A stretch of 10,634 bases of DNA from Lachnospiraceae bacterium. Its GTDB lineage: Bacteria; Bacillota; Clostridia; Lachnospirales; Lachnospiraceae. The stretch lies in contig JAFVAA010000224.1 of NCBI GenBank assembly GCA_017476305.1, positions 1 through 10,634 of the forward strand, written 5' to 3'. A program made the position numbers and the translations under genes. Shown in pieces: positions 1-7,254 of the stretch (position 1 is its first letter; every line of letters begins with the position of its first letter). The notes beneath the pieces are model-generated. The model had not been told where the DNA came from, ran no database searches, and saw only the letters and a program-made list of their open reading frames with translations.

Positions 1-851
1 ATGGCTCCGACACCATTGGGATCCGGATTGGTCACATGATACCCATCCGTACAGTTCGAAAATCCTGCGATTCTTCCCAAAATCTTTGCGCCACGCTCTG
101 TCGCATGCTCCTCTGTTTCCAAAACAAGCGCACCTCCGCCTTCCCCAATCACAAAACCATCCCTGTCTCTGTCAAATGGCCGACTCGCTTTTTCAGGCTC
201 CTCATTTCTGGTCGAAAGAGCATGTGCAGAAGAAAGCCCCAAAATAAAGACAGGTGCTAACGCTGACTCTGTTCCCACAGCTACCACAGAATCTGCCATC
301 CCTGCCCTTAGCATCATACATGCCAGGCTGATTGCATCTCCTCCGGAGGAGCATGCGGTCGTAACCGTCATAGACGGTCCCCTGTATCCTTTTTCTATGG
401 CAATGTGTGCCGCCAGCTCATTTCCTATCACCTGTGTGACAAAACGCGGCCCGACCTTCTTTTTCTCCCCACTGCTAAGCTCTGCCTGGGTAGCAGCGAT
501 GGGAGAGATTCCTCCAAGTGCCGTTCCCACGCTGATTCCGATGCGCTCCGGTGCTGCGGCAGAAAGCTTCGCCTCCTCAATCGCCTGCATTGCCGCAGCA
601 TATCCATACTGCATGAAAAGATCCATTTCCTTTGTCTTTTTCTTCGTCATATAGAGCAAAGGATCGAAGTCCTTGACTTCTGCAGCTATTTTTACCGGGA
701 GCTCTCCGGTTTCAAAGCGGGTAATCCTTCCCACGCCGCTTTTTAAGCCCTCCGTCAGATTTTTCCAATACTCCTCTACGCTGTTTCCAATCGGGGTAAT
801 CGCCCCCGCTCCCGTTATCACAATGTTTTTATGCTCGCTTTTTGCTTCCAT
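1..851 (-). CDS. FabF-like beta-ketoacyl-ACP synthase (3' end beyond window)
   Basis: Condensing enzyme of the KAS II/FabF type, which joins an acyl group held on its active-site cysteine to malonyl-ACP in the cytosol. The visible 283 residues begin with the family's VITGAGAITPIGNSVEEYW start and include KIAAEVKDFDP (about 54-64). The nucleophile is Cys167 in TTACSSGGDAI, and ALSTRN...ASRPFDRDRDGF and GYHVTNPDPNG (270-280) follow as in FabF. The two catalytic histidines normally lie further downstream and are outside the window. ATG at 851 is chosen because GGAGG (minus strand, 860-864) lies 8 nt upstream. The gene overlaps the acyl-CoA ligase by 23 bp, so translation is probably coupled. The active-site string TACSSGGDAI differs from the usual FabF TACATGTHAI and recalls polyketide-type synthases. 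With an acyl-CoA ligase beside it and no visible fab cluster, it is more likely a specialised paralogue than the housekeeping enzyme (inference). Substrate unknown. Confidence 0.9.
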   Translation of the reverse strand, partial: MEAKSEHKNIVITGAGAITPIGNSVEEYWKNLTEGLKSGVGRITRFETGELPVKIAAEVKDFDPLLYMTKKKTKEMDLFMQYGYAAAMQAIEEAKLSAAAPERIGISVGTALGGISPIAATQAELSSGEKKKVGPRFVTQVIGNELAAHIAIEKGYRGPSMTVTTACSSGGDAISLACMMLRAGMADSVVAVGTESALAPVFILGLSSAHALSTRNEEPEKASRPFDRDRDGFVIGEGGGALVLETEEHATERGAKILGRIAGFSNCTDGYHVTNPDPNGVGA

Positions 852-2544
852 CAAATCTGCCTCCGTTTTCCCAATCCTTATTTCTAATTTCGTTTCTTCG
901 TATTTTTTCACTGACTGTCTTTGGCAGCTCCTTCGCAAAGTCGATGACCTTCGGCCATTTATACGATGCCAGGTTCTTCTTTACCGTAGAAAGAATTTCC
1001 TGCTTCAGCTTCTCTCCAGCCTCCACCTTCTCTCCCAGTACGATCGTCGCTTTGATCGCCTGGCCGCGTATCGCATCCGGAATCGCTGTCACAGCACATT
1101 CTAAAACATACGGCAGCTTCATGATTTCATTTTCGATTTCAAACGGTCCGATCCGATACCCGCTGGACTTAATCAAATCATCCGTTCTCCCCACATACCA
1201 AAAATACCCGTCTTCATCCTGATAAGCCGTATCACCCGTATGATAAAAGCCATCATGCCAGGAGTTTTTCGTCTTTTCCGGATCTCCGTGATATTCTATA
1301 AAGAGACCATCCGGTGCCCCATGCTCTGTACAGATGACAATCTCACCGGTCTCTTTTTCTTTTGCAAAAGTCCCATCAGGAAGCATAACTCTCACATCAT
1401 ACTGTGGATTCGGAAGCCCCATGGAGCCGGGCTTTGATATCGTCCCATACAGATTTCCAATCGTCAGCGTTGTTTCGGTCTGTCCGAAGCCCTCCATGAT
1501 ATCAAGTCCTGTTGCCTCTTTAAAACGCCTGAAGATCTCAGGATTCAATGCTTCTCCCGCTGTCGTCACACGCTCTAAAGAGGAAAGATCATATTTTTCC
1601 AGCTTTAGATGAACCATCACACGATATACCGTCGGCGGGGCGCAGAAAGTCGTAATCCGGTATTTCTCTATCATCTTTAAGATATTTTTCGCACTAAAAT
1701 TGTCAAAGTCATAAACAAAGACAGCCGCCTCACAGAGCCACTGACCATAGATTTTTCCCCAGAGTGCTTTTCCCCAGCCGGTATCGGAAATCGCCAGATG
1801 AAGACCATCCCTGTCAACCATATGCCAATATTTCGCTGTCACATAATGTCCCAGGGGATATTTAAAGTTATGCGTCGTAATCTTTGGATACGCCGTCGTC
1901 CCAGAGGTAAAGAACATGATGGAAGGCTCATTTCCTCCAGGCAGATTTCCCTCCCCCGGATAAGAATAAGTCATAGGAAAGCTCTGCACCTCTGCATTAA
2001 AATCATGCCATCCTTCCGCACACGCCCCCACCATGATCCGTACTTTTATCCCATCATATCCCTTTAACGCTTCCTCTATCTCCTTCGATACATTTCCATC
2101 CGAGGTGCAGATGACTGCATTTACCCCTGCCGCCTGAAAACGATAAGAAAAATCCGATTCCAAAAGCATATTCGTCGTAGGGATGATCACCGCACCGATC
2201 TTATGAAGTGCCAAAAGAACAAACCAGAACTGATAGTGCCTTTTTAGCACCACCATCACCCTATCTCCCCGTTTGATTCCCAGACTTTCCAAATAATTCG
2301 CTGTCTGTGAAGAATACTGCGACATCTGTGCAAACGTAAAACGGGTTTCTTCATAATCATTGGAAATATGCAGCATCGCCAGCTTATCCGGTACCTTTTC
2401 TGCCATTTTATCCACAATGTCATAGGCAAAGTTAAACCGCTCATCATTTTGAAAAGTGATTCCCCGTAAATATCCCTCCTCTGTCTCCTCCACACAAATA
2501 TAAGGAGCCGCGATCCCCCTGTCTAAGAATGTTTTTTCCTCCAT
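829..2544 (-). CDS. AMP-forming acyl-CoA ligase, medium-chain (MACS) type
   Basis: Cytosolic ANL-superfamily enzyme of 571 residues that activates a carboxylic acid with ATP to an acyl-adenylate and transfers it to CoA. All core motifs are visible: P-loop TSGTTAYPK (213-221), DTGWGKALWGK (254-264) typical of acetyl/medium-chain acyl-CoA synthetases, GFGQTETT (352-359), YHTGD (434-438), the hinge region VGRTDDLIKSSGYRIGPFEIE (451-471), and the C-terminal catalytic Lys547 in PKTVSEKIRR. The glycine usual before that lysine (SGK) is Glu here. Start choice: AGGAGGA touches the first in-frame ATG (2550), leaving no spacer, while the second ATG (2544) sits 7 nt after AGGAGG, so 2544 is preferred. 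First gene of an operon with the ketosynthase, expressed from the promoter at 2674-2702. It may supply a primer acid, or recycle an exogenous one, for the ketosynthase (inference). Chain length and true substrate cannot be read from the sequence. Confidence 0.92.
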   Translation of the reverse strand: MEEKTFLDRGIAAPYICVEETEEGYLRGITFQNDERFNFAYDIVDKMAEKVPDKLAMLHISNDYEETRFTFAQMSQYSSQTANYLESLGIKRGDRVMVVLKRHYQFWFVLLALHKIGAVIIPTTNMLLESDFSYRFQAAGVNAVICTSDGNVSKEIEEALKGYDGIKVRIMVGACAEGWHDFNAEVQSFPMTYSYPGEGNLPGGNEPSIMFFTSGTTAYPKITTHNFKYPLGHYVTAKYWHMVDRDGLHLAISDTGWGKALWGKIYGQWLCEAAVFVYDFDNFSAKNILKMIEKYRITTFCAPPTVYRVMVHLKLEKYDLSSLERVTTAGEALNPEIFRRFKEATGLDIMEGFGQTETTLTIGNLYGTISKPGSMGLPNPQYDVRVMLPDGTFAKEKETGEIVICTEHGAPDGLFIEYHGDPEKTKNSWHDGFYHTGDTAYQDEDGYFWYVGRTDDLIKSSGYRIGPFEIENEIMKLPYVLECAVTAIPDAIRGQAIKATIVLGEKVEAGEKLKQEILSTVKKNLASYKWPKVIDFAKELPKTVSEKIRRNEIRNKDWENGGRFDGSKKRA

Positions 2545-2633
2545 AACCATTCCTCCTGCTATATTCTTAAAAATGGATAATATCTATCTGCATATACAAA
2601 GACATCATCAAATTTTTTTGACAAAATAGAACA

Positions 2634-2672
2634 AACTTTGACATGTAGTTTTTAAAACTACATGTCAAAGTT
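2634..2672. repeat. 39-bp perfect palindrome, probable TetR-family operator
   Basis: The arm AACTTTGACATGTAGTTTT (2634-2652) is followed by a single T and then its exact reverse complement (2654-2672). There is no mismatch over 19 bp. It starts one base downstream of the -10 box and covers the expected transcription start, a classic repressor position. A TetR-family gene lies immediately upstream. Further TTTGACA half-sites occur at 2617-2623 and, inverted, at the -35 box. An 11-bp palindrome, TTTTGACAAAA, lies at 2616-2626. A terminator is unlikely because no T-tract directly follows on either strand. At 39 bp it is longer than a single-dimer TetR site, so two dimers may bind (inference). 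Transcribed, it could also form a 5' hairpin. Confidence 0.75.
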
Positions 2673-2673
2673 A

Positions 2674-2702
2674 AGAATACATCTTTCAGAATGGTTTGTC
2701 AA
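2674..2702 (-). promoter_or_regulatory. SigmaA promoter of the acyl ligase-ketosynthase operon
   Basis: On the minus strand a perfect -35 TTGACA (2697-2702) is separated by exactly 17 bp from a -10 TATTCT (2674-2679). The predicted start is near 2667, giving a leader of about 120 nt before the ligase start at 2544. It is the best promoter in the gap between the TetR gene and the ligase. A T-run lies just upstream of the -35. The palindrome at 2634-2672 begins one base after the -10. No other structure was seen in the remaining gap (2703-2830). Confidence 0.8.
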
Positions 2703-2830
2703 GAAAAAAAGGATTCCATTTGCCTTGGCCTTCACCTTCCTTGCCGTCTCTCCTGTTCAGATAATTTTCATGCCGATTCGGTACAAAACCGATTGCTGCT
2801 CCTCCTCGTAATGCACCAGCTCCTGCATAT

Positions 2831-3466
2831 TTATTTCTCTGCCTTCGGGACTGCCGGTAAATAAGGTTCAATACTTTTTTTCAGCATCAGCAGGCAGTAA
2901 TTTCTGGTCTGCTCCGAGCCTACCACCTTCCCGTCCGTCATACACCACACGAGCATAAAACCATAAAGCTGACTATTGATCAAAAATGCCAGCGCATCCA
3001 CAGGCGTTTCTTCCTTTAGCTGTCCCTGCTTCACTGCCTCATTTAACACAGACTGCATTGCCTGATAATCATATTGATATTTCGTCGCCTCCAAAGTCCC
3101 GTTCTCTGCAGAAGCCGAAATATGATTCCTGAGCCATTGTCTGCAGATTTCCAAACCGGAGCGTTCCACAGCCTTCATATAAACTCTGCAGTAGTTATCC
3201 AGCTTCTCCACGATGGATTTTCCCTTCATCTGATTGACAATTTCTGCCAGTCTGGAAAAATCCGTCTTATTCAGTTCCTCGATGATATCCTCTTTTCTTT
3301 TAAAATATGTATAAAAAGAGCCTGTAGCCACACCGGCTTCCTTCGCAATATCACTTACAGAAACACGGTCAAAGCCCTTTTCCAGAATCGCCCTTCTCGC
3401 CGCTTCCAAAATTTTCTTTCGTGTCTCTATCGCGCCCTTTTGCCTGTTTGTCAGTTCCTTTGCCAT
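2831..3466 (-). CDS. TetR/AcrR-family transcriptional regulator
   Basis: Dimeric DNA-binding repressor of 211 residues, a normal length for the family. The N-terminal helix-turn-helix domain is typical: TRKKILEAARRAILEKGFD (15-33), then VSDIAKEAGVATGSFYTYFKRKEDI (37-61). The C-terminal helical part (about 70-200) would bind a ligand and form the dimer. The ligand cannot be predicted. Start choice: AGGAGGG directly touches an ATG at 3472, so the second in-frame ATG at 3466, 6 nt after it, is preferred. The gene sits upstream of and co-directional with the acyl ligase operon, whose promoter carries a large palindrome, so that operon is the likely target. An acyl-CoA or free acid inducer would fit FadR/FabR-like regulators but is inference. 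It has its own promoter at 3538-3566, and an inverted repeat around that -35 may give autoregulation. Confidence 0.93.
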   Translation of the reverse strand: MAKELTNRQKGAIETRKKILEAARRAILEKGFDRVSVSDIAKEAGVATGSFYTYFKRKEDIIEELNKTDFSRLAEIVNQMKGKSIVEKLDNYCRVYMKAVERSGLEICRQWLRNHISASAENGTLEATKYQYDYQAMQSVLNEAVKQGQLKEETPVDALAFLINSQLYGFMLVWCMTDGKVVGSEQTRNYCLLMLKKSIEPYLPAVPKAEK

Positions 3467-3537
3467 GGTCATCCCTCCTGCTCCTAAAAAATCTTTTATA
3501 TTGTATCCTGTTCGCTAACGGCAGTCTTTTTCGTTTT

Positions 3538-3566
3538 ATTATACCACGCATACGAACAAAGCTCAA
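3538..3566 (-). promoter_or_regulatory. Promoter of the TetR-family gene
   Basis: On the minus strand a perfect -10 TATAAT (3538-3543) lies 17 bp from a -35 TTGAGC (3561-3566, four of six consensus bases). The -35 overlaps the stop codon of the chemoreceptor gene, so the regulator has its own promoter although it follows the receptor at a short distance. The predicted start near 3531 leaves a leader of about 65 nt. Confidence 0.7.
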
Positions 3567-3578
3567 CGAAGTTTGTTC
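3554..3578. repeat. Inverted repeat around the TetR-gene -35 box
   Basis: GAACAAA (3554-3560) and its exact complement TTTGTTC (3572-3578) are separated by 11 bp and enclose the -35 element. No T-tract follows on the minus strand, so it is a poor terminator for the chemoreceptor gene. A repressor site for autoregulation is possible. The right arm, read on the minus strand as GAACAAACTT, also occurs on the plus strand at 2629-2638, overlapping the left edge of the large palindrome. Seven-base arms are weak evidence alone. Confidence 0.35.
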
Positions 3579-5545
3579 ACGATTTTTGAAAGATTTTCAT
3601 TGACAGAATTTACCGCTGCATCCAACTCCGTCTGTGAATTTTCAATCGTCCCGATCGTATCCGTAATATTCACGATAGACGCTGCCAGCTCCTCCGATGC
3701 TGTACCAATCTCCTCACTTAATTCCGCATAGTACCCCGTATCCTGATCATAAGCACTTGCCAGCCTCTCTAAACTCTCATAGTCTCTCCGTACCGAAGTA
3801 TCAATAAACTCCAGAATGCTCTGACTCTGCTCAGAAAGCTTTTCCACATTTGCAAGCACCTTTTCTGTCAATGCACTGACCTTGTCGATCTCCCTGGTCG
3901 TATTCTGGCTCAGATTTCCAATCTCTGTCGCCACCACTGCAAAGCCCTTTCCAGCCTCCCCGGCACGGGCCGCCTCTATAGAGGCATTCAGTGCCAAAAG
4001 ACCGGTCTGCTCTGCAATCGCCTGAATCGCCCCGGAAACTCCCACGATATCCTCTATGATTCCCGCACCGGCAATCGCATCCTCCAGCCTCTTTCTGCTC
4101 TCTTCTGCCACACGGACGGCATTGATTTTATTTTCTATCAGAGAAGGCACCAGCTCTCCAACCCTCTCCTGTGTCTCTCTGGCTCTCTGTGCCATTCTCC
4201 GTGCCTCATCTGCCAGTCCGTTCACTGCCCTGGATACCTCCCCACAGGTGGCGCTGATGTTTTCAATACTCTGTGTCTGACTTTCCACATTCGCACCGGT
4301 TTCCTGCATCGTCGCACGGATGGTCATAATATCCTCACTCATCTCCCCGATCTGCTGATTTGCCTGCAGCATCCGTTCCTCCATACGTAACGATTCTTCT
4401 TGTGTTTTCCGGATTGTTCCAATAAACTGTTCCTTTAATACATCGGTCAGGAAACCAATCTCCTCCACTTCATTTTTATATTTCGTACCACGTCTGTCCA
4501 CTACGATCTTCTCTTTTACAAATCCCTTTAACTCCTCCAACGGTGACAGCTGCCTCTGAATCATAATTCTCATCAAAAGAATGACTACTGCAATACAGAT
4601 AACAGCCAAAATCAGACAGATGGCAATCAAAGTATTTAATGAATGTACGACAGCCTGCCGTGGAACTGCCACGCCCATTACCCAGCCACAGGATGAAAGC
4701 ATCCCGGAAACGAAATAATTCCTTTTTCCATTATGATCCTTCGCCAAAATAACATCCTTCCCGGGAGCAGAAGCAAGCGTGGAAAGCTTTGGCATCTCTG
4801 CAATGAAAGAAACAGCCTTATCCTCTCCCGGCATATAGGCTTCATTTGGATGGCTGACATAATTTCCCCCTGCATCCACTAAAAATCCATACATTCCTAT
4901 ATCCGTCGTCACAGAAGAAACGATACCATGAATCGTATCCAATGTATAATCCGCACCGATGACTGCAAACAGTTCGCCTCCAATGTATACCGGGGATGCT
5001 ACCGTAATGCACATGCCACCAGTCAACACATCCGTATAGGGATCCGTCACTACCGTTTCCTTTCTCTCCTCTGCAAACTTATACCAGCCCCGCTCCGTCG
5101 GATCATACCCCTCCGGTGCCGCAGCATCGGGCTTGGATTGAACAAAATCCTTTTCAGCAGTTCCAATATACAGATTCAAAAGCTGCCCTCTGCCTTCCGC
5201 AAAGGAAACCAGAACATCCTTCATCTGATCTAAAGAAATCGAAATATCCAGCTGGATCATATCGGAGGAATTCACTGCCGACTGAACAGCAGCCAAGGAT
5301 TTTTCATTGGTTGCTGCCGTCCCCAAAAGGCTCTGTCTCACTCCCTCCACCATCGCTTTCTCCCCATCGATCCAATGATCGATCCGCTCAGCACAAAGCA
5401 AAGCTTCCTCACGTAACTTTTCCTCAGAAGTCCCAACCAGACTGCTTCCCGAAATGAACACTGCTGCCACACTCAGTAAAAGCATCCCTGCTGCTATTAC
5501 TATGCTGACTGCTATCGTCAAGGTTCCTTTAATCGTCTTAAGCAT
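3563..5545 (-). CDS. Methyl-accepting chemotaxis protein with amino-acid-type dCache sensor
   Basis: Membrane chemoreceptor of 660 residues that signals to CheA/CheW. TM1 is at about 9-32, an extracellular dCache_1 domain at about 35-298, TM2 at about 303-326, a degenerate HAMP-like linker at about 327-375, and a coiled-coil signalling domain to the C-terminus. Its hairpin tip is [20 protein letters not shown] with [11 protein letters not shown] (510-542). The tip has QTG where most receptors have QTN. The membrane-distal Cache pocket shows Tyr147, Arg152, Trp154, Tyr155, Tyr170, Asp172 and Asp199. These residues and their spacing match the signature described for dCache domains binding the amino and carboxyl groups of amino acids. 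An amino-acid attractant sensor is therefore likely, with the side-chain preference unknown. The start is supported by AGGAGG 7 nt upstream of ATG 5545. No chemotaxis or flagellar genes are nearby, so it is an orphan receptor. Divergent from the small membrane gene at 5734. Confidence 0.95.
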   Translation of the reverse strand: MLKTIKGTLTIAVSIVIAAGMLLLSVAAVFISGSSLVGTSEEKLREEALLCAERIDHWIDGEKAMVEGVRQSLLGTAATNEKSLAAVQSAVNSSDMIQLDISISLDQMKDVLVSFAEGRGQLLNLYIGTAEKDFVQSKPDAAAPEGYDPTERGWYKFAEERKETVVTDPYTDVLTGGMCITVASPVYIGGELFAVIGADYTLDTIHGIVSSVTTDIGMYGFLVDAGGNYVSHPNEAYMPGEDKAVSFIAEMPKLSTLASAPGKDVILAKDHNGKRNYFVSGMLSSCGWVMGVAVPRQAVVHSLNTLIAICLILAVICIAVVILLMRIMIQRQLSPLEELKGFVKEKIVVDRRGTKYKNEVEEIGFLTDVLKEQFIGTIRKTQEESLRMEERMLQANQQIGEMSEDIMTIRATMQETGANVESQTQSIENISATCGEVSRAVNGLADEARRMAQRARETQERVGELVPSLIENKINAVRVAEESRKRLEDAIAGAGIIEDIVGVSGAIQAIAEQTGLLALNASIEAARAGEAGKGFAVVATEIGNLSQNTTREIDKVSALTEKVLANVEKLSEQSQSILEFIDTSVRRDYESLERLASAYDQDTGYYAELSEEIGTASEELAASIVNITDTIGTIENSQTELDAAVNSVNENLSKIVNKLR

Positions 5546-5593
5546 GCTTCTTCCTCCTGCACCGTACTCTGCTTCCCAGTCTGTTCTATCCTC

Positions 5594-5622
5594 ATTATAC
5601 TATAAAAATCCCCCAAAGAAAA
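5594..5622 (-). promoter_or_regulatory. Possible promoter of the chemoreceptor gene
   Basis: A perfect -10 TATAAT lies on the minus strand at 5594-5599. At 17 bp the -35 would be TTTTCT (5617-5622), only three of six consensus bases. No sigma-D type chemotaxis promoter (TAAA with GCCGATA-like -10) was seen. The leader would be about 45 nt. The -10 is convincing and the -35 is not. Confidence 0.45.
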
Positions 5623-5643
5623 GGAAGATTTGAACCAGGTATC

Positions 5644-5672
5644 TTGCCTCTTTTCCTCCCCTGTGCTATACT
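5644..5672 (+). promoter_or_regulatory. Promoter of the small membrane protein gene
   Basis: TTGCCT (5644-5649), a 17-bp spacer and TATACT (5667-5672), with TG one base before the -10 (extended -10 form TGnTATACT). The predicted start is near 5679, about 55 nt before the ATG at 5734. It lies back to back with the likely chemoreceptor promoter about 20 bp to its left, so the two genes diverge from a shared control region. Confidence 0.6.
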
Positions 5673-5733
5673 GTATGGAACAGCGGAAATATATATTTGA
5701 ACCCTGTTCACAAGCATGGAAAGGAGACAAAAC

Positions 5734-6060
5734 ATGAATATCCTCGATAAACTGGTTATTCTTCCCAGGGTACTGCACTATTCGAAATCAAACCTGTTTC
5801 TTTTTTCTCTGATTGCACTCGCTATCGCTTTCTTCTTAGGCATGATCGTGAGAGAAGCCAGAGATCTAAAAAACTACACCTTTGTTTTTTTCATTAGGTA
5901 TGTGCTTTGTGAGATTACATTATCCGCAGTACGAAGCTTTCCTTACCGGCATATTTTCCTGAAAGCCGGTGCTGCGATCCTCGGAGCCTGCATCGGATTT
6001 TTCATCAGCATGATCGTAACAAAGCTTTTACCAAAAAAGAATTCCGTGAAAAAACCGTAA
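5734..6060 (+). CDS. Small two-helix membrane protein, unknown function
   Basis: The only plus-strand gene, 108 residues, not recognised as a named family. A first hydrophobic helix spans about 21-39 (LFLFSLIALAIAFFLGMIV). A shorter hydrophobic stretch at about 49-64 contains Arg55 and may lie at the membrane surface, and a second helix spans about 79-98. The ends are lysine/arginine rich (KKNSVKK at the C-terminus), suggesting both termini face the cytosol. No catalytic motif or signal cleavage site is evident. Start choice: AAGGAG lies 7 nt before ATG 5734, whereas the earlier in-frame ATG at 5716 precedes that ribosome site. Its own extended -10 promoter and good ribosome site argue for a real gene. 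Convergent with the CE2-like esterase, with a hairpin between them. Divergence from the chemoreceptor does not by itself imply a shared function. Confidence 0.7.
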   Translation: MNILDKLVILPRVLHYSKSNLFLFSLIALAIAFFLGMIVREARDLKNYTFVFFIRYVLCEITLSAVRSFPYRHIFLKAGAAILGACIGFFISMIVTKLLPKKNSVKKP

Positions 6061-6123
6061 AACCAGCAGACCGTCCGGCACATCAGGGATCCAGCCCCTT
6101 TACGATGTACCAGACGGTCTGCT
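6049..6123 (-). terminator. Terminator hairpin closing the right-hand operon
   Basis: AGCAGACCGTC (6065-6075) pairs perfectly with GACGGTCTGCT (6113-6123). Pairing continues inward for about nine more positions with two mismatches (ACATC/GATGT at 6080-6084 and 6104-6108), leaving a loop of 19 nt. On the minus strand the stem is followed by GGTTTTACGGTTTTTT (6049-6064), a usable T-rich tract. On the plus strand no T-tract follows. It therefore ends the transcript of the CE2-like esterase operon. For the convergent small membrane gene it offers a stem only. Confidence 0.65.
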
Positions 6124-6136
6124 TCACCATAGCCTG

Positions 6137-7177
6137 TCACTGTAAAAATCTTTCCAAAATCTCTGCCGCTTCCCTGTGCGCCTCTCTGTCAGGATGCTCC
6201 CTGACTCCCTTTCTGTTCCCACAGTCCGGAAGTGCCAAACAGAATACCTTTGCATCTCCGGTCTCCTTCTGGTAGGTCTTTATCGCCTCTTTGATATCCT
6301 CCTCCATGACATTTCCAAGCATACCGTAAGCCCATACGATTCTGCTCTTTCTATTTTTTTCCCTGATATTTTTCAGAAAACGGACTGCCTTTTCTTTAAA
6401 AAGCGTCACATACTCCTCCAGCGTCCACTTTTCAGGCCGGGAACTCATAGCAGAACCATCATTCGTTCCCAGATTGATAATCACCGCATCCGGCTGATGC
6501 GCTTCAAAATCCCATTCTGAATGTGCTCCAGCCTTCTTACAGCGTTCACAGCTTCTCATCATACCACATATTTGATTATAGTATCCAGGGATCGAATTTT
6601 GTTCATCACCATCCCACGAAGCCACAAGTCCCCATCCACTCAGGCTCATTACCTGATATTTCGCATCCAAATGTTCTGCCAGCAGATACGGATAGCTGTG
6701 TATGGCATCGAAAATGGCAGAAACCAACTCCTCCCTTTTCGAAACTCCGCATCCCTCTCCGGAGGTAATACTGTCTCCAATGACCTCCAAAAGATATTCG
6801 TGCTTCTTCACCGGCAGAAACTCCCCGTCCGTTTTCAGGCTGCAGATACGGAACACAGAACGTTCTTCCTCTGCCATCACCTGCGTGTCCCGGAAAATCC
6901 TCACATTGACTTCCTTTTCTCCATCGAAGCCACGAAATACCTGATAGGTATGCGTTCCCTCCAGCAGAGGAAATCTCTGTGACAGCTCGCCCTCTATGAG
7001 AATGTCCGCCCAAAGCTCGTATTCGCAAAAGGCAGCCTCGATCGTCACAAAAAGCTCCTTTGCCTTTACATTCAACTCAATCCCGCTTCCCGTAAAGAAC
7101 ACCATCAGGGAATCCTCCTCCCGTCCGGTTCTTCCCCATATATCCAGATGTTCTATCTCAAAAATCGGATATTCCAT
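6137..7177 (-). CDS. CE2-like SGNH acetylesterase (cytosolic)
   Basis: Two-domain esterase of 346 residues: an N-terminal beta-rich region (about 1-125) and a C-terminal SGNH hydrolase domain (about 128-346). This is the domain order of carbohydrate esterase family 2. The nucleophile is Ser136 in GDSITSGEG, the oxyanion asparagine is Asn239 in LGTND, and the catalytic His328 is in REHPD. The Asp usual three residues before the His (DxxH) is Val325, which fits the Ser-His dyad reported for CE2 enzymes. It would remove O-acetyl groups from sugars. No signal peptide is seen, so it should act in the cytosol on imported oligosaccharides. Start supported by AAGGAG 6 nt upstream. Last gene of the run mutase-YesL-CE17-NUDIX-CE2, 77 bp after the NUDIX gene, and followed by a terminator hairpin. 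The match to the mannan esterase of Roseburia mannan loci is from memory of domain layout, not from alignment. Confidence 0.8.
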   Translation of the reverse strand: MEYPIFEIEHLDIWGRTGREEDSLMVFFTGSGIELNVKAKELFVTIEAAFCEYELWADILIEGELSQRFPLLEGTHTYQVFRGFDGEKEVNVRIFRDTQVMAEEERSVFRICSLKTDGEFLPVKKHEYLLEVIGDSITSGEGCGVSKREELVSAIFDAIHSYPYLLAEHLDAKYQVMSLSGWGLVASWDGDEQNSIPGYYNQICGMMRSCERCKKAGAHSEWDFEAHQPDAVIINLGTNDGSAMSSRPEKWTLEEYVTLFKEKAVRFLKNIREKNRKSRIVWAYGMLGNVMEEDIKEAIKTYQKETGDAKVFCLALPDCGNRKGVREHPDREAHREAAEILERFLQ

Positions 7178-7254
7178 AAATAACTCCTTTCTAGCACTCT
7201 CTCATTTCCTGAAACCCAAAGATTCAGAGATGAATGCAGTTCAAATCTCTTGAA

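Noticed and set aside
397..746. Plus-strand open frames opposite the ketosynthase
   Set aside because: The minus-strand frame encodes a clear FabF-like protein with its active-site motif. The plus-strand frames are antisense shadows.
2634..2672. Palindrome as an intrinsic terminator of the TetR gene or as a transposon/MITE end
   Set aside because: No T-tract directly follows on either strand, it sits 158 bp after the TetR stop and right after a -10 box, and there is no partner repeat or target duplication.
2686..2871. Minus-strand open frame of 61 codons running from inside the TetR gene end into the gap
   Set aside because: It starts inside the TetR gene in another frame, has no family resemblance, and its end covers the ligase promoter. 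It is treated as chance.
5625..5645. GGTTCAAATC on the minus strand, like a tRNA T-loop
   Set aside because: No acceptor, D or anticodon stems can be found around it. A similar string near 7230-7250 also lacks tRNA structure.
5518..5778. Minus-strand open frame of 86 codons overlapping the chemoreceptor start
   Set aside because: It overlaps the receptor N-terminus in another frame, spans both divergent promoters and has no recognisable protein features.
6606..7028. Minus-strand 140-codon frame inside the CE2-like gene
   Set aside because: It lies wholly within the esterase gene in another frame, with composition typical of a shadow frame.
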